Source: Roseibium sp. TrichSKD4 | Lineage (GTDB): Bacteria; Pseudomonadota; Alphaproteobacteria; Rhizobiales; Stappiaceae | Direction of reading: 5' to 3' | Assembly (NCBI RefSeq): GCF_000148725.1 | Contig: NZ_GL476311.1 | Span: 193,501 to 257,500, forward strand | Length of the DNA stretch: 64,000 nucleotides | In this document: piece by piece, positions 47,162 through 56,315 of the stretch | Layout of the letters: each line of letters opens with the position of its first letter | How positions within the stretch are numbered: position 1 is the first letter of the stretch | Translations under genes and position numbers: made by a program | The notes under the pieces: generated by a model | Told to the model about the DNA's origin: nothing | The model's input: only the letters and a program-made list of their open reading frames with translations | Database searches by the model: none

Positions 47162-48343
47162 TTAACGTTCAAGGCACATGGCAACGCCCATGCCGCCGCC
47201 AATGCAAAGGGTGGCGAGGCCTTTCTTTGCGTCACGACGCTGCATTTCATGCAGCAGGGTGCAAAGGATACGTGCACCAGAAGCGCCAATCGGGTGGCCG
47301 ATCGCAATCGCGCCGCCATTGACGTTCACCTTGTCGAGATCCCAGCCCATGTCCTTGTTGACGGCACAGGCCTGAGCAGCAAAGGCTTCGTTTGCTTCTA
47401 CCAGATCCAGGTCCTCTGCTTTCCAGCCAGCTTTTTCCAGCGCCTTTTGGGAAGCTGGGATCGGGCCGGAACCCATGATCGCCGGATCAACGCCCGCTGT
47501 GGACCAAGAGGCAATGCGTGCAAGCGGGGTCAGGCCGCGCTTTTCTGCTTCCGCTGCGCTCATGACAACAAGAGCCGCCGCACCATCGTTGATGCCAGAG
47601 GCGTTGCCGGCAGTCACAGAACCTTCCTTGGTGAAGGCCGGGCGCAGCTTGGTCACACTGTCCAGCGTTGCGCCATGGCGAATGTACTCGTCATCTTCAA
47701 CGACGATGTCGCCCTTGCGGGTCTTGATGGTGAACGGTGTGATCTCGTCCTTGAACTTGCCAGCCTTTTGGGCAGCTTCAGCCTTGTTCTGAGAGGCAAC
47801 AGCAAATGCATCCTGCTCATCGCGGGTGATCTGCCACTTCTCGGCAACATTTTCTGCGGTCTGACCCATGTGGTAGCCGTTGAAGGCATCCCACAGACCG
47901 TCCTTGATCATTGTGTCGATCATCTTGTAGTCGCCCATTTTGTAGCCTGCGCGCATTGGGGCGCAGTGGGGCGACATGGACATGTTTTCCTGACCGCCAG
48001 CAACCATGATGGTGGCATCGCCGGTCTGGATTTGTTGCGCGGCAATAGCAACGGTGCGAAGGCCTGATCCGCAGACCTGATTCAAGGTCCATGCAGATGC
48101 AGATTCAGCGATGCCCGCCCCAATGGCAGCCTGGCGGGCCGGGTTCTGGCCTTGGCCAGCTGTCAGAACCTGACCGAAGACGACTTCGTTCACATCCGCG
48201 CCGTCGACCTTGGCTTGGTCGAGGGCTGCCTTGATCACGTGGGAGCCGAGCTCATGGGCCGGAACATTGGCAAAAGAACCATTGAAGGAGCCAACCGGCG
48301 TGCGGGTGGCACTGACAATTACAACATCATTGGAAGCGCTCAT
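47162..48343 (-). CDS. phaA: Acetyl-CoA acetyltransferase PhaA
   Basis: A 393-residue thiolase. '[16 protein letters not shown]' has the acylation cysteine, '[18 protein letters not shown]' and '[13 protein letters not shown]' the other catalytic His/Cys. It joins two acetyl-CoA to acetoacetyl-CoA, the first step of PHB synthesis. The ATG at 48343 follows GGAG. Confidence 0.95.
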   Translation of the reverse strand: MSASNDVVIVSATRTPVGSFNGSFANVPAHELGSHVIKAALDQAKVDGADVNEVVFGQVLTAGQGQNPARQAAIGAGIAESASAWTLNQVCGSGLRTVAIAAQQIQTGDATIMVAGGQENMSMSPHCAPMRAGYKMGDYKMIDTMIKDGLWDAFNGYHMGQTAENVAEKWQITRDEQDAFAVASQNKAEAAQKAGKFKDEITPFTIKTRKGDIVVEDDEYIRHGATLDSVTKLRPAFTKEGSVTAGNASGINDGAAALVVMSAAEAEKRGLTPLARIASWSTAGVDPAIMGSGPIPASQKALEKAGWKAEDLDLVEANEAFAAQACAVNKDMGWDLDKVNVNGGAIAIGHPIGASGARILCTLLHEMQRRDAKKGLATLCIGGGMGVAMCLER

Positions 48344-48641
48344 AAAATTCTCCGGCGTTTGAACCTGACTGACCGATGTGTCTACACCCGTTTCGTCACG
48401 GTGTTGGATCATCAGTCTTCGGATCGGACTAGAAACCCTGCTTGCCGGAGTGTCAACACTCCATAAGACGTGAACTTGGCAGTTTTCGCACCTGCAGCAT
48501 TCCCCTTTGGTCTTAGTGCATAAAAAGGCTGGTCACATCTTGTGCTATTGGCTTAGTCTGAAAGATGGAGGGGGCGGCGCAGCAATCGAAGACGCCGTCA
48601 TTTGCGACCGGGCCCATGGCCCCACGAATGCGGAAGACAGG

Positions 48642-49220
48642 ATGGCAAAAACCAACGAGCCGACAGTTATCAAGAAGTATGCGAACCGCCGACTTTATAA
48701 CACCGGCACGAGCACGTATGTGACGCTCGAAGATCTGGCTGTCATGGTCAAGGGTGAAGAAGACTTTGTGGTTTTTGATGCAAAGTCGGGAGATGACATC
48801 ACCCGCTCGGTTCTCACGCAAATCATCTTTGAGCAGGAAGGCAAGGGTCAGAACCTCCTTCCCGTCACGTTCTTGCGGCAGCTTATTCGCTTTTATGGCG
48901 ACAGCATGCAGGGTGTCGTTCCAAGCTTCCTTGAATACTCCATGACGTCACTGACGAGGGAGCAGGAAAAAATGCGCTCGCAAATGAGCGAGACTTTCGG
49001 GGCGACGGCATTTGAGGCGATTGAGGATCAAGTCAAACGCAACACGGAAATGTTCGAACGGGCCATGAAAATGTTCATGCCGTTTCCGGCTGGCGAAAGC
49101 GGCAGCGGAGCAACGGCCGACAGTGAGACTGCCGAAAAGCCGTCATCCGATCTGGATGAAATGAAACAGCAGCTTGCGGCCATGCAGGCGAAAATCGACG
49201 CGCTTGGCGATAAATCCTGA
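48642..49220 (+). CDS. phaR: Polyhydroxyalkanoate synthesis repressor PhaR
   Basis: A 192-residue regulator. 'VIKKYANRRLYNTGTSTYVT' is the N-terminal PHB-accumulation DNA-binding domain, followed by 'VFDAKSGDDITRSVLTQIIF' and a helical C-terminus. PhaR binds both PHB granules and DNA and represses phasin and pha genes until PHB is made. It diverges from phaA across ~300 bases that contain both promoters. A longer in-frame start at 48507 is not needed. Confidence 0.95.
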   Translation: MAKTNEPTVIKKYANRRLYNTGTSTYVTLEDLAVMVKGEEDFVVFDAKSGDDITRSVLTQIIFEQEGKGQNLLPVTFLRQLIRFYGDSMQGVVPSFLEYSMTSLTREQEKMRSQMSETFGATAFEAIEDQVKRNTEMFERAMKMFMPFPAGESGSGATADSETAEKPSSDLDEMKQQLAAMQAKIDALGDKS

Positions 49221-49227
49221 CTTTTTT

Positions 49228-49262
49228 GATCGCGCAGATTGCGTTTCAGCAGCTGCGCGATC
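49228..49262. terminator. Convergent hairpin between phaR and the HbpS-like gene
   Basis: Perfect arms GATCGCGCAG (49228-49237) and CTGCGCGATC (49253-49262) form a strong 10-pair stem with a 15-base loop. There is no T-run after it in either direction, so it may act as a weak or Rho-helped terminator or an mRNA end protector. Confidence 0.4.
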
Positions 49263-49280
49263 CAGATAGCCCGAAAGGGT

Positions 49281-49712
49281 TTACCCGCAATCGGCTGTGA
49301 AGCCGATGGCTTCAATTCCGGCAACCGCCGCAGCTTCATCGTTGTCGGAGGTGTCGCCAGTTACGCCAACGGCCCCCAGCGTTTCGCCGTCTGCGTCCCT
49401 CACGAGAACTCCGCCAGGAACTGGAATGATGGCTCCGCCTGATGCGCCATTGAGGGCTTGCACGAAATGCGGCCGGGTTTCCGCGTTCGCTTGCAGCCAT
49501 CTTGTTCCGGTGCCAACGGAAAGCGCTCCGATGGCCTTGCCAGTTGCGATTTGGGGACGCAAAATCGAGGAACCATCCTGTCGGGCGAGTGCAATCGTGT
49601 GACCGCCTGCATCCAAAACGGCTACCGTGAGCGGTTTGAGCTCAAGCTGCTCTGCTTTTTCCAATGCGGAAGAAATGATGTTCTGTGCGTTCACAAGTGT
49701 CAGTTTGCCCAT
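49281..49712 (-). CDS. GlcG/HbpS family haem-binding-like protein
   Basis: A 143-residue single-domain protein. 'AVLDAGGHTIALARQDGSS', 'GKAIGALSVGTGTRWLQ' and 'GGVLVRDADGETLGAVGVTG' are typical. Family members bind haem or cobalamin or act in glycolate and glyoxylate systems. Role here unknown. Convergent with phaR. Confidence 0.86.
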   Translation of the reverse strand: MGKLTLVNAQNIISSALEKAEQLELKPLTVAVLDAGGHTIALARQDGSSILRPQIATGKAIGALSVGTGTRWLQANAETRPHFVQALNGASGGAIIPVPGGVLVRDADGETLGAVGVTGDTSDNDEAAAVAGIEAIGFTADCG

Positions 49713-49865
49713 TGGTGGGAACCTCCGTTAATGTCCGAACTGCGTCGGGGAGACTGCTAACAGATCATATGGTGTTCAACCACTGGAAAAGGTGGTTTAA
49801 GATATGTGCCAAAATAGAAATAGTGACGGTCGGACTGCACCGTCAATTCAGGTGAGGGAATACTC

Positions 49866-51461
49866 TTGAAACGCAATTTCGAAGCGCCCGGCCGGTCTCC
49901 GGTCTATGCGAGGCAGGCCGCTGTTGCGACATCCCATCCGCTTTCAACCAGCGCTGCGCTGGATGTTTTGCGCGAGGGTGGCAATGCGGTGGATGCTGCA
50001 ATTGCAGCTGTTGCGGTTCAAGGTGTTGTTGAACCTCAAATGACGGGTATTGGCGGCGATTGTTTTGCCATCGTGACAGAGCCTGATGGGCGCATGGCCG
50101 GGTTCAATGGCTCCGGAGCTGCGCCAATGGGCGCATCCCCGGAGGCACTTGAAAATGCGGGTATCGATGAAATCGATCCCATGTCCCCGCATTCGGTCAC
50201 AGTGCCGGGAGCGATCCGGGCTTGGGAAACGCTGTTGCAAGCTCACGGCACCCGGGATTTCAAAACACTCTTCAAGCACGCTATTTCCTATGCGCGCGAT
50301 GGGTTTCCGGTTGCGCCGCGAGTGCAATACGACTGGGCGAAAAATCTGGAAAAGCTCTCTGCACACAAGGCCACCGCTGCAAGTTACCTTGTTGGCGGGC
50401 GTATTCCCGAAGTGGGCGATATCCTGAAATATCCGCACTTGGCCGACACATTGGAAGCAATTGCGGAAGGTGGCGCTGAAGCCTTTTATACCGGCGCGAT
50501 TGCCGAGGACATTGTCGAGACCTTAAAAGATCTTGGCGGGTTCATGACCCCAGAAGATCTGGCGGCGTGTCATACTACAACGGTTTCTCCAGTTGTTCGG
50601 GACTACAAGGGCTATGGAATCGCCGAGTTGCCGCCCAACGGGCAAGGCATCATTGCGTTGATTATTCTGGGCATTCTCGAACGCTTTGAAATTGAGCGGC
50701 TCGATCCTATCGGACCGGAGCGCTTGCACCTTGAAATGGAAGCGGCACGGCTTGCCTATGCGGTTCGTGATCAGTTTGTCACCGATCCGGGCTTTATGGA
50801 TGTCTGTCCAACCAGTCTGTTCTCGGAGGAATATATCGACCGATTGGCCGCGCGGATCACGCCAAACCAGCGAATTGCCGAGGTTCCGGAAAACAGTTTG
50901 GCCCCCCAAACGGACACGGTTTATCTCAGTGTGGTTGATAAGGATGGTTTGTCGATCTCGTTGATCAATTCCATCTTTAACGAGTTTGGCAGCGGTATTG
51001 TTGCGCCAAAGTCCGGGGTTCTTTTGCACAATCGCGGGGCAGTGTTCAGCGCAAAGCCGGGGCTTGCAAAGTCCATTGCGGGTGGCAAGCGCCCGATGCA
51101 TACGATTATTCCAGCAATGGGTTTGAAGGACGGTCTACCGTGGTTGTCTTTTGGTGTGATGGGTGGCCATTATCAGGCATGCGGACACGCGCACCTTCTT
51201 ACCAACATCATTGACTATGGTATGGACGTGCAGGCGGCAATCGACTTCCCACGGATGTTCTTCAATATGGACGATCATAGTCTGGAAGCGGAAGCCGGTA
51301 TTCCGACGTCCACACGTCAGGCGTTGGCATCCTTTGGGCACAAGGTCAGCCCTGCCTCTGCGGCTATCGGTGGTAGCCAAGCAATCATGATTGATCGGGA
51401 GAAAGGGTTGCTGATTGCCGGTTCGGACCCACGCAAGGATGGTCACGCGGTCGGTTACTAG
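49866..51461 (+). CDS. ggt: Gamma-glutamyltransferase family protein
   Basis: A 531-residue Ntn-hydrolase. 'AALDVLREGGNAVDAAIAAV' and 'GIGGDCFAIV' mark the large-subunit part, and the nucleophilic Thr for self-cleavage is in 'QTDTVYLSVVDKDGLSISLI'. Starts at TTG 49866 after GAGGG. No signal peptide is obvious, which is unlike periplasmic GGT and fits cytoplasmic acylase-like members. Its stop TAG is formed by the first bases of the adjacent repeat element, so the original C-terminus may have been slightly longer. Confidence 0.9.
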   Translation: MKRNFEAPGRSPVYARQAAVATSHPLSTSAALDVLREGGNAVDAAIAAVAVQGVVEPQMTGIGGDCFAIVTEPDGRMAGFNGSGAAPMGASPEALENAGIDEIDPMSPHSVTVPGAIRAWETLLQAHGTRDFKTLFKHAISYARDGFPVAPRVQYDWAKNLEKLSAHKATAASYLVGGRIPEVGDILKYPHLADTLEAIAEGGAEAFYTGAIAEDIVETLKDLGGFMTPEDLAACHTTTVSPVVRDYKGYGIAELPPNGQGIIALIILGILERFEIERLDPIGPERLHLEMEAARLAYAVRDQFVTDPGFMDVCPTSLFSEEYIDRLAARITPNQRIAEVPENSLAPQTDTVYLSVVDKDGLSISLINSIFNEFGSGIVAPKSGVLLHNRGAVFSAKPGLAKSIAGGKRPMHTIIPAMGLKDGLPWLSFGVMGGHYQACGHAHLLTNIIDYGMDVQAAIDFPRMFFNMDDHSLEAEAGIPTSTRQALASFGHKVSPASAAIGGSQAIMIDREKGLLIAGSDPRKDGHAVGY

Positions 51462-51760
51462 AGCACATCCACCCAAGCTTGGGCCAGTTTGATGGAGCAG
51501 ATTTTTCTGTCCAACAAGGAGAAGACCGCAGAATGATGCCCGTGCATCATTCGAGGATTTCGACGCAGATGGCCTAGAGAAGGTGCCCAAGCATGCCAGA
51601 AGTAACACTCTTCCAGAGATGGAACCATTTGAACTTGGTTTTGTCCGCCCTGACGGTGTTGCCTTTGCCTTGTGGTGTGACGGCACCACGGCGCCAAACG
51701 CGCCTTGTCAGCGCGAACACTCCCGGCGTTCAAACGATTCAAGGTTGGGTGGACGTGCTC
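51461..51760. mobile_element. MITE-like element with terminal inverted repeats and TA target duplication
   Basis: Terminal repeats beginning GAGCACATCCACCCAAGCTTG (left) and ending CAAGGTTGGGTGGACGTGCTC (right) are complementary except for two positions, and both outer flanks are TA. TA duplication is typical of IS630/Tc1-type transposition. The ~300-base interior has no credible transposase, but contains a hairpin GAATGATGC/GCATCATTC (51531-51552). It appears to be a non-autonomous element mobilised in trans. Confidence 0.7.
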
Positions 51761-51809
51761 TAACCAGCTCTTAAGGGGGCAAGCCTGCGGCGTGTCCCTG
51801 GTTTATTAA

Positions 51810-52151
51810 TTAAAGTTCCGTTGAAAGAACGTGCCCGACATCCCGCAGGCGCGGCAGGGCTGCCGTTGCGCGATAAACATTGGCGCCATGCTCTGGCTCC
51901 CGCCGACGCTTGAAGCGGGTTTGGGGAAATTCGTCACGCGTTGCGATCAAATGTGCGAGAAACACCGAATTCGGGCGATAACGGCTGTTTAACTCGGTCC
52001 GTTCTGTTTGTTCCGGAGCTTGTGTGATCGCAGGAAGGGTTTGCGGTGCCTTTGGCACAAAACGTTCGTTTTCAGTTTCCTCAACTGAACGACGCTTCTG
52101 TCTCTCTCTGAACCGCCCAACGGCGGCAACAGGTTCAACTCGCAAGGACAC
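51810..52151 (-). CDS. Hypothetical small basic protein
   Basis: A 113-residue protein. The first half is disordered; the second, 'YRPNSVFLAHLIATRDEFPQ' then 'RFKRRREPEHGANVYRATA', follows a pattern I have seen in small conserved alphaproteobacterial proteins with an 'FLA.LIAT' core. GTG start at 52151 after GAAGG. No function known. Confidence 0.65.
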   Translation of the reverse strand: MSLRVEPVAAVGRFRERQKRRSVEETENERFVPKAPQTLPAITQAPEQTERTELNSRYRPNSVFLAHLIATRDEFPQTRFKRRREPEHGANVYRATAALPRLRDVGHVLSTEL

Positions 52152-52407
52152 TACCTTCGCCTGCGCCAGACTTGGCGCGTCTTGGATGCGCGCCTGAGCC
52201 GACTGAATGCAATCTTCTAAATATATTTAATGCCTTGTTAACTTTTTTGCATTGTTTCTTTTGAAGAAAATGCTGAAATGGTTAACAAGTTGACCTGATT
52301 GTGAACAGTTTTCGGGGAAAATGGGGAAAAGCTGCTGTCCCAACCGCTAACGCTCCGGTTCCTGCGGAACCAGAGTTCAGTGCGGGTAATGCAGTTTGTG
52401 TCCTTGA

Positions 52408-54060
52408 TCAGGACAAGGGGTAAGGGATCGGTACGACGTCTGTTCGGGCGCGACTCTCAAAGACCGATGCCATGTCTGATGCCGACATGGGTTTAGCGAT
52501 AAAGTAACCCTGCACTTCCCGGCAGCCTGCCTGGCTGAGAATTTCCGCGTGTTCCGGTGTTTCCACCCCGACAGCACCAACATGTGAGCAAAATGAACTG
52601 CAGATTTCGATCAAGGAGGCGACGCGTTGCCGGCTCTTGTTTGAATGCACGATCTGGCGCACCAATTTTGCATCCAGTTTAACCTGATCGGGTTTGATGT
52701 TCAGGAGGTTGGATACAGAGCACGGAGCTCCGCCGAACCCGTCAAGGATGATTTTGGCACCGAGCGCACGCAACTTGGCGACTGAGGCGAGTGTGTCATC
52801 GATTTTACGCTCAAACAAAACAGTGTCTGAGAGCTCGAACGCAAACCGGATAGGTAAATCCCGCGCCTTGGACAACCAGTTTGGATGGTGAGACTTGATC
52901 CCGCCAAGATTAAATGAGAGTTCCGGGACATTGTGCAGAGGCGTCCGCTATTGCCGACAGTCGCTTGACGCTTTTTCAAAAATCGTCTGCTCCAAGCGGT
53001 CTAGTATTTTGGGGCTGAGGGCAAGGTTCAAGAATTGGCGTGGTTCCAAAAGTCCATGCTCAGGGTGCTGCCAGCGGGCCAGCACTTCAATCCCAGTCAT
53101 CGCCCGTGTCAGCGCATCATGCCGGGGTTGATAGTGTGGAACGATTTCGCCGCGTTCAAGTGCTTGTACCAAATCATCGCAATCAAGGGGACGTGGGGAT
53201 GGGTTCGGCTCATCGGGCAAGGTCAATGCCAGTTTGTAGCGCTGTCCGCTTTGCTTTGCCTGATGACTGGCAAGATTTGCCCCAATAAGCGCTTTCCATG
53301 CGTTCCACGCCGGTTGCCGCGCAATTCCGATGCGCGCCGAAATACAATATTCGGTGCGATCAACATAAATCGGATTGTTCAATGTATTGGCGAGCCGATG
53401 GGCGAGCCCTTGTAATTCCTGCGTACCAGGGGTCTTGACCGGCCAGACGACAATTGCGTCTGGACCAACCCGCGCGATCATGTCCCGTGTGCGGCAGCGG
53501 TTTGAAATCACGCGGGTGATTTGGACCAGCACCCGGTTTGCCGTGCGTTGGCCTGCTTCCTCAGCGATGCGTTGCAGCGCGCCGAGGCTGATATGTAACA
53601 AGGCGACCTCGGTATTATCTCTTGCTTTTGCCACTTGTTCCAGTTTTTGCAGCAGCAGCTTCTGGTTCGGCAGACCGGTGACCCGATCATGCAAGCGGGT
53701 GCCTAATGTGTTGCTTTTTTCGGGTACGGTAACCGCCGGCTTTACGTCTTTTGATGCGCGGATCAGGCCTGGGCCGAGAGCGCTTACCAAGATTGCTGTG
53801 AGCGCGAGAAGGACGACGCCTTTTTCAGCAAGCACAATCATCCAAAGTTCACTGGGTTGAACCAGTGTTTCGACCCAGTTGGTGGATTCGGGAGAGGCCG
53901 TCTCAGCGGCAAGAGCGCCATCTGGAAAAAGCAGCAAGATAAGTGCGAAAACAGGCAGCGAGCTGAGGGTTGCATGAACCCATGAACCTGAAGCGGGGGC
54001 GGTGTGAGTTTTGGATGTCGAACACAATCTGAAGGCCGAACGGTCAAACACACACCCCAT
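52408..54060 (-). pseudogene. GGDEF-EAL domain protein split by an in-frame TAG
   Basis: From ATG 54060 (after GGGGGGA) the frame reads a membrane segment (residues ~75-95), a degenerate GGDEF domain ('RVGPDAIVVWPV' in place of the GGDEF loop) and the start of an EAL domain ('VPHYQPRHDALTRAMTGIEV'). A TAG stop lies at 52950-52948. The same frame continues after it with EAL sequence ('FELSDTVLFER', 'LDGFGGAPCSVSNLLNIKPD', 'GVETPEHAEIL') to 52408. The TAG takes the place of a probable Trp (TGG). The second metal-binding Asp of the DDFG motif is also Gly here. The protein is probably a nonfunctional phosphodiesterase or was already a c-di-GMP receptor. Confidence 0.85.
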
Positions 54061-54387
54061 AATGTCCCCCCAAGAGCAGCTGCCTGGATTTTGAAGCGTC
54101 AAAATTTAGGGCGGATAGGAACCCGATCATTTTGATATCAAAAAACCTAAGCTACCCTTGCGGAGGGTGCCAAGATTGGTGATTCATCCGATTGATTGAA
54201 CCGCGTCTACTTGCAAAATGGAGCATTGCGGAGAGTCCGGCTGACAGGACTCAGTGTAACGTGCCCAGTGATTGCCTCGTTCGCATCGTCAATTTTGTCT
54301 GGTTTTTTGAAAATGGAGCTGAGAATGATCATCGCTCTAAAACAGCAGGTGGGGCAGTTGCTCATTGGAATATGAAATGAGGGCAAC
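54061..54387. other. Intergenic stretch without a visible gene
   Basis: About 330 bases between the EAL gene start and the rplT terminator. No supported gene, RNA or repeat is seen; the start side probably holds the EAL gene promoter. Confidence 0.5.
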
Positions 54388-54417
54388 AAAAAAGGCGCAT
54401 CCCCTGTGGAATGCGCC
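54388..54417 (-). terminator. Intrinsic terminator after rplT
   Basis: On the minus strand GGCGCAT and ATGCGCC (54394-54400 and 54411-54417) form the stem, reinforced by CC/GG pairs, and a run of six T residues follows. It closes the rpmI-rplT transcript. Confidence 0.88.
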
Positions 54418-54455
54418 AATTTAATTTTTCGATGACCTGTTTAGAGGCCGTCAGA

Positions 54456-54812
54456 TCAGGCGAGAGCGCCTTGAGCCTTTTCAACCAGAGCCTTGAAGGC
54501 GTCCGGCTGGTTGATGGCAAGATCGGACAGAACTTTACGGTCAACTTCAACACCAGCCTTGTTCAGACCATCGATGAAGCGGCCATAGGTCATGCCGTGT
54601 TGGCGAGTCGCTGCGTTGATACGCTGGATCCAGAGCGAACGGAAATTGCGCTTTTTGGCTTTCCGGTCGCGGTAAGCGTATTGAGCGGCCTTCTCGACGG
54701 CCTGCTTGGCAACGCGAATGGTGTTCTTGCGACGACCGTAATAACCTTTGGCGGCCTTCAGAACTTTTTTATGGCGAGCATGGGCTGTAACGCCCCGTTT
54801 CACGCGTGACAT
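54456..54812 (-). CDS. rplT: 50S ribosomal protein L20
   Basis: A 118-residue basic protein with the standard L20 start '[19 protein letters not shown]' and '[20 protein letters not shown]'. It is needed early in 50S assembly and can repress its own operon. It follows rpmI by 25 bases. Confidence 0.98.
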   Translation of the reverse strand: MSRVKRGVTAHARHKKVLKAAKGYYGRRKNTIRVAKQAVEKAAQYAYRDRKAKKRNFRSLWIQRINAATRQHGMTYGRFIDGLNKAGVEVDRKVLSDLAINQPDAFKALVEKAQGALA

Positions 54813-54837
54813 GGTGAATTCTCCTTAAGGGGCGTTG

Positions 54838-55035
54838 TTATGCGTAAGGCAGGAACTGCTTGACGATCTTTGCATCCTGATCGCTCAGCGTGGTGGTGCC
54901 ACGAGCGTTCCGGATGAACTTGTTCGTCCGCTTGATCATGCCGTGACGCTTGCCGGCCTGTGCGGTTTTCACCTTGCCAGATGCTGTCACCTTGAAGCGC
55001 TTCTTGGCGCCGGATTTGGTCTTCAGCTTGGGCAT
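54838..55035 (-). CDS. rpmI: 50S ribosomal protein L35
   Basis: A 65-residue basic protein, '[20 protein letters not shown]' at the start. ATG 55035 follows GGAAAGGA. infC, the usual upstream partner, is absent in this window; acuI lies upstream instead. Confidence 0.97.
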   Translation of the reverse strand: MPKLKTKSGAKKRFKVTASGKVKTAQAGKRHGMIKRTNKFIRNARGTTTLSDQDAKIVKQFLPYA

Positions 55036-55239
55036 TTTGCATCCTTTCCTTGGCGTGCCTGCAAGCAGACACTTCATTTATTGGTGCATTCAGAGCCGAC
55101 ACGGCATGCCCTGGTTATTGAGATGGATTTATACATTGCGGGAAAACGCAAGAAACCGCCCCAAAGAGCCGGACGACTCTGGACCGGGCGCTTATACGGG
55201 AGCATGCCCCAAAGCGCAACGGGATTCTGTCGGGTTTTT

Positions 55240-55275
55240 AAGGCAAACAACCGGCGCATGCCTGCTGTTTGCCTT
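55240..55275. repeat. Inverted repeat between acuI and rpmI
   Basis: Perfect arms AAGGCAAACA (55240-55249) and TGTTTGCCTT (55266-55275) lie just past the acuI stop. On the minus strand the following bases are TTAAAAACC without a T-run, so it is a poor intrinsic terminator; it might protect the 3' end of the DMSP operon mRNA. Confidence 0.5.
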
Positions 55276-55287
55276 AATACTCGGTGA

Positions 55288-56280
55288 TCAGGCGTTGACG
55301 TCGACGACAACGCGGCCTTTGACCTGACCTTTCAGGATGGCCTTGCCGAGGTCCGGCAGATCAGACAGCGTGGCTGGCTGAATCATTTCATGAAGCTTGT
55401 CGAGCGGCAGGTCGGTTGCCAAACGGTTCCATGCGCGCACACGGGCATCATAGGGCTTCATGACGCTGTCAATGCCAAGAAGGTTTACCCCGCGCAGCAG
55501 GAACGGGATGACTGTTGCTGGCAAATCCGCACCACCTGCAAGGCCAACCGCCGCGACAGAAGAGCCGTATTTCATCTGTCCGAGAACGCGGGCAAGCATG
55601 GCTCCGCCAACAGCGTCCACACATCCGGCCCAGGTTTCTGCTTCCAGTGGGCGTTTGACGGTCTCATTGATTTCATCACGGGCGATGACACGATCAGCAC
55701 CAAGGCCTCGAATGTAATCTGTTGTTTCAGGGCGGCCCGTCACGCCGACCACTTCATACCCCAGCTTGGCAAGAATGGCGGTGGCGACAGACCCGACGCC
55801 ACCTGCTGCACCGGTCACCAGAACTGGGCCGTTTTCCGGTTTCAGGCCATGATCTTCCAATGCCATGACGGCGAGCATTGCAGTGAAGCCGGCTGTGCCA
55901 ATGGCCATAGCATCGCGCGTGGTCAACCCGTCTGGAAGCGGAACCAGCCATTCGCCTTTTACGGATGCCTTTTGGGAGTAGCCGCCCCACCAAGCCTCAC
56001 CAACGCGCCAACCAGTGAGCACTACCTTGTCACCTGGCTTGTACCATTCGTCTTCAGAACCCTCGACGGTTCCCGCAAAGTCGATACCCGGAACATGTGG
56101 GTAATTGCGCACCAAGCCACCGCCCGGCCCAACGCACAATCCGTCCTTGTAGTTGACGGTCGAATATTCGACAGCCACCTTCACATTCGCATCCGGAAGC
56201 TGGTTGTCTTCCAGATCAGTGACAGCCGCGCTGGTCTTGCCGTCCTCGTTCCTGGTGACGAGCAATGCTTTGAAAGTCAT
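55288..56280 (-). CDS. acuI: Acryloyl-CoA reductase AcuI
   Basis: A 330-residue MDR-family oxidoreductase. 'EYSTVNYKDGLCVGPGGG' and 'GIDFAGTVEGSEDEWYKPGD' mark the N-terminal domain, and 'VLVTGAAGGVGSVATAILAK' the NADPH Rossmann fold. AcuI reduces acryloyl-CoA to propionyl-CoA, which detoxifies acrylate from DMSP lysis. It is 35 bases downstream of the dmdB-like gene, starts after GAGGAAATG, and closes the operon. dmdA-acuI pairing is known from roseobacters. Confidence 0.92.
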   Translation of the reverse strand: MTFKALLVTRNEDGKTSAAVTDLEDNQLPDANVKVAVEYSTVNYKDGLCVGPGGGLVRNYPHVPGIDFAGTVEGSEDEWYKPGDKVVLTGWRVGEAWWGGYSQKASVKGEWLVPLPDGLTTRDAMAIGTAGFTAMLAVMALEDHGLKPENGPVLVTGAAGGVGSVATAILAKLGYEVVGVTGRPETTDYIRGLGADRVIARDEINETVKRPLEAETWAGCVDAVGGAMLARVLGQMKYGSSVAAVGLAGGADLPATVIPFLLRGVNLLGIDSVMKPYDARVRAWNRLATDLPLDKLHEMIQPATLSDLPDLGKAILKGQVKGRVVVDVNA

Positions 56281-56315
56281 GGTGACATTTCCTCAATATT
56301 GGCCTTCAGTTCAGG

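Noticed and set aside
51583-51774. 63-residue open frame inside the MITE-like element
   Set aside because: No ribosome site, ends in the terminal repeat, and no recognisable transposase motif.
52948-52950. Pyrrolysine or suppressed amber codon in the EAL gene
   Set aside because: No pyl genes are visible and the domain already lacks catalytic residues; simple nonsense mutation is more likely.
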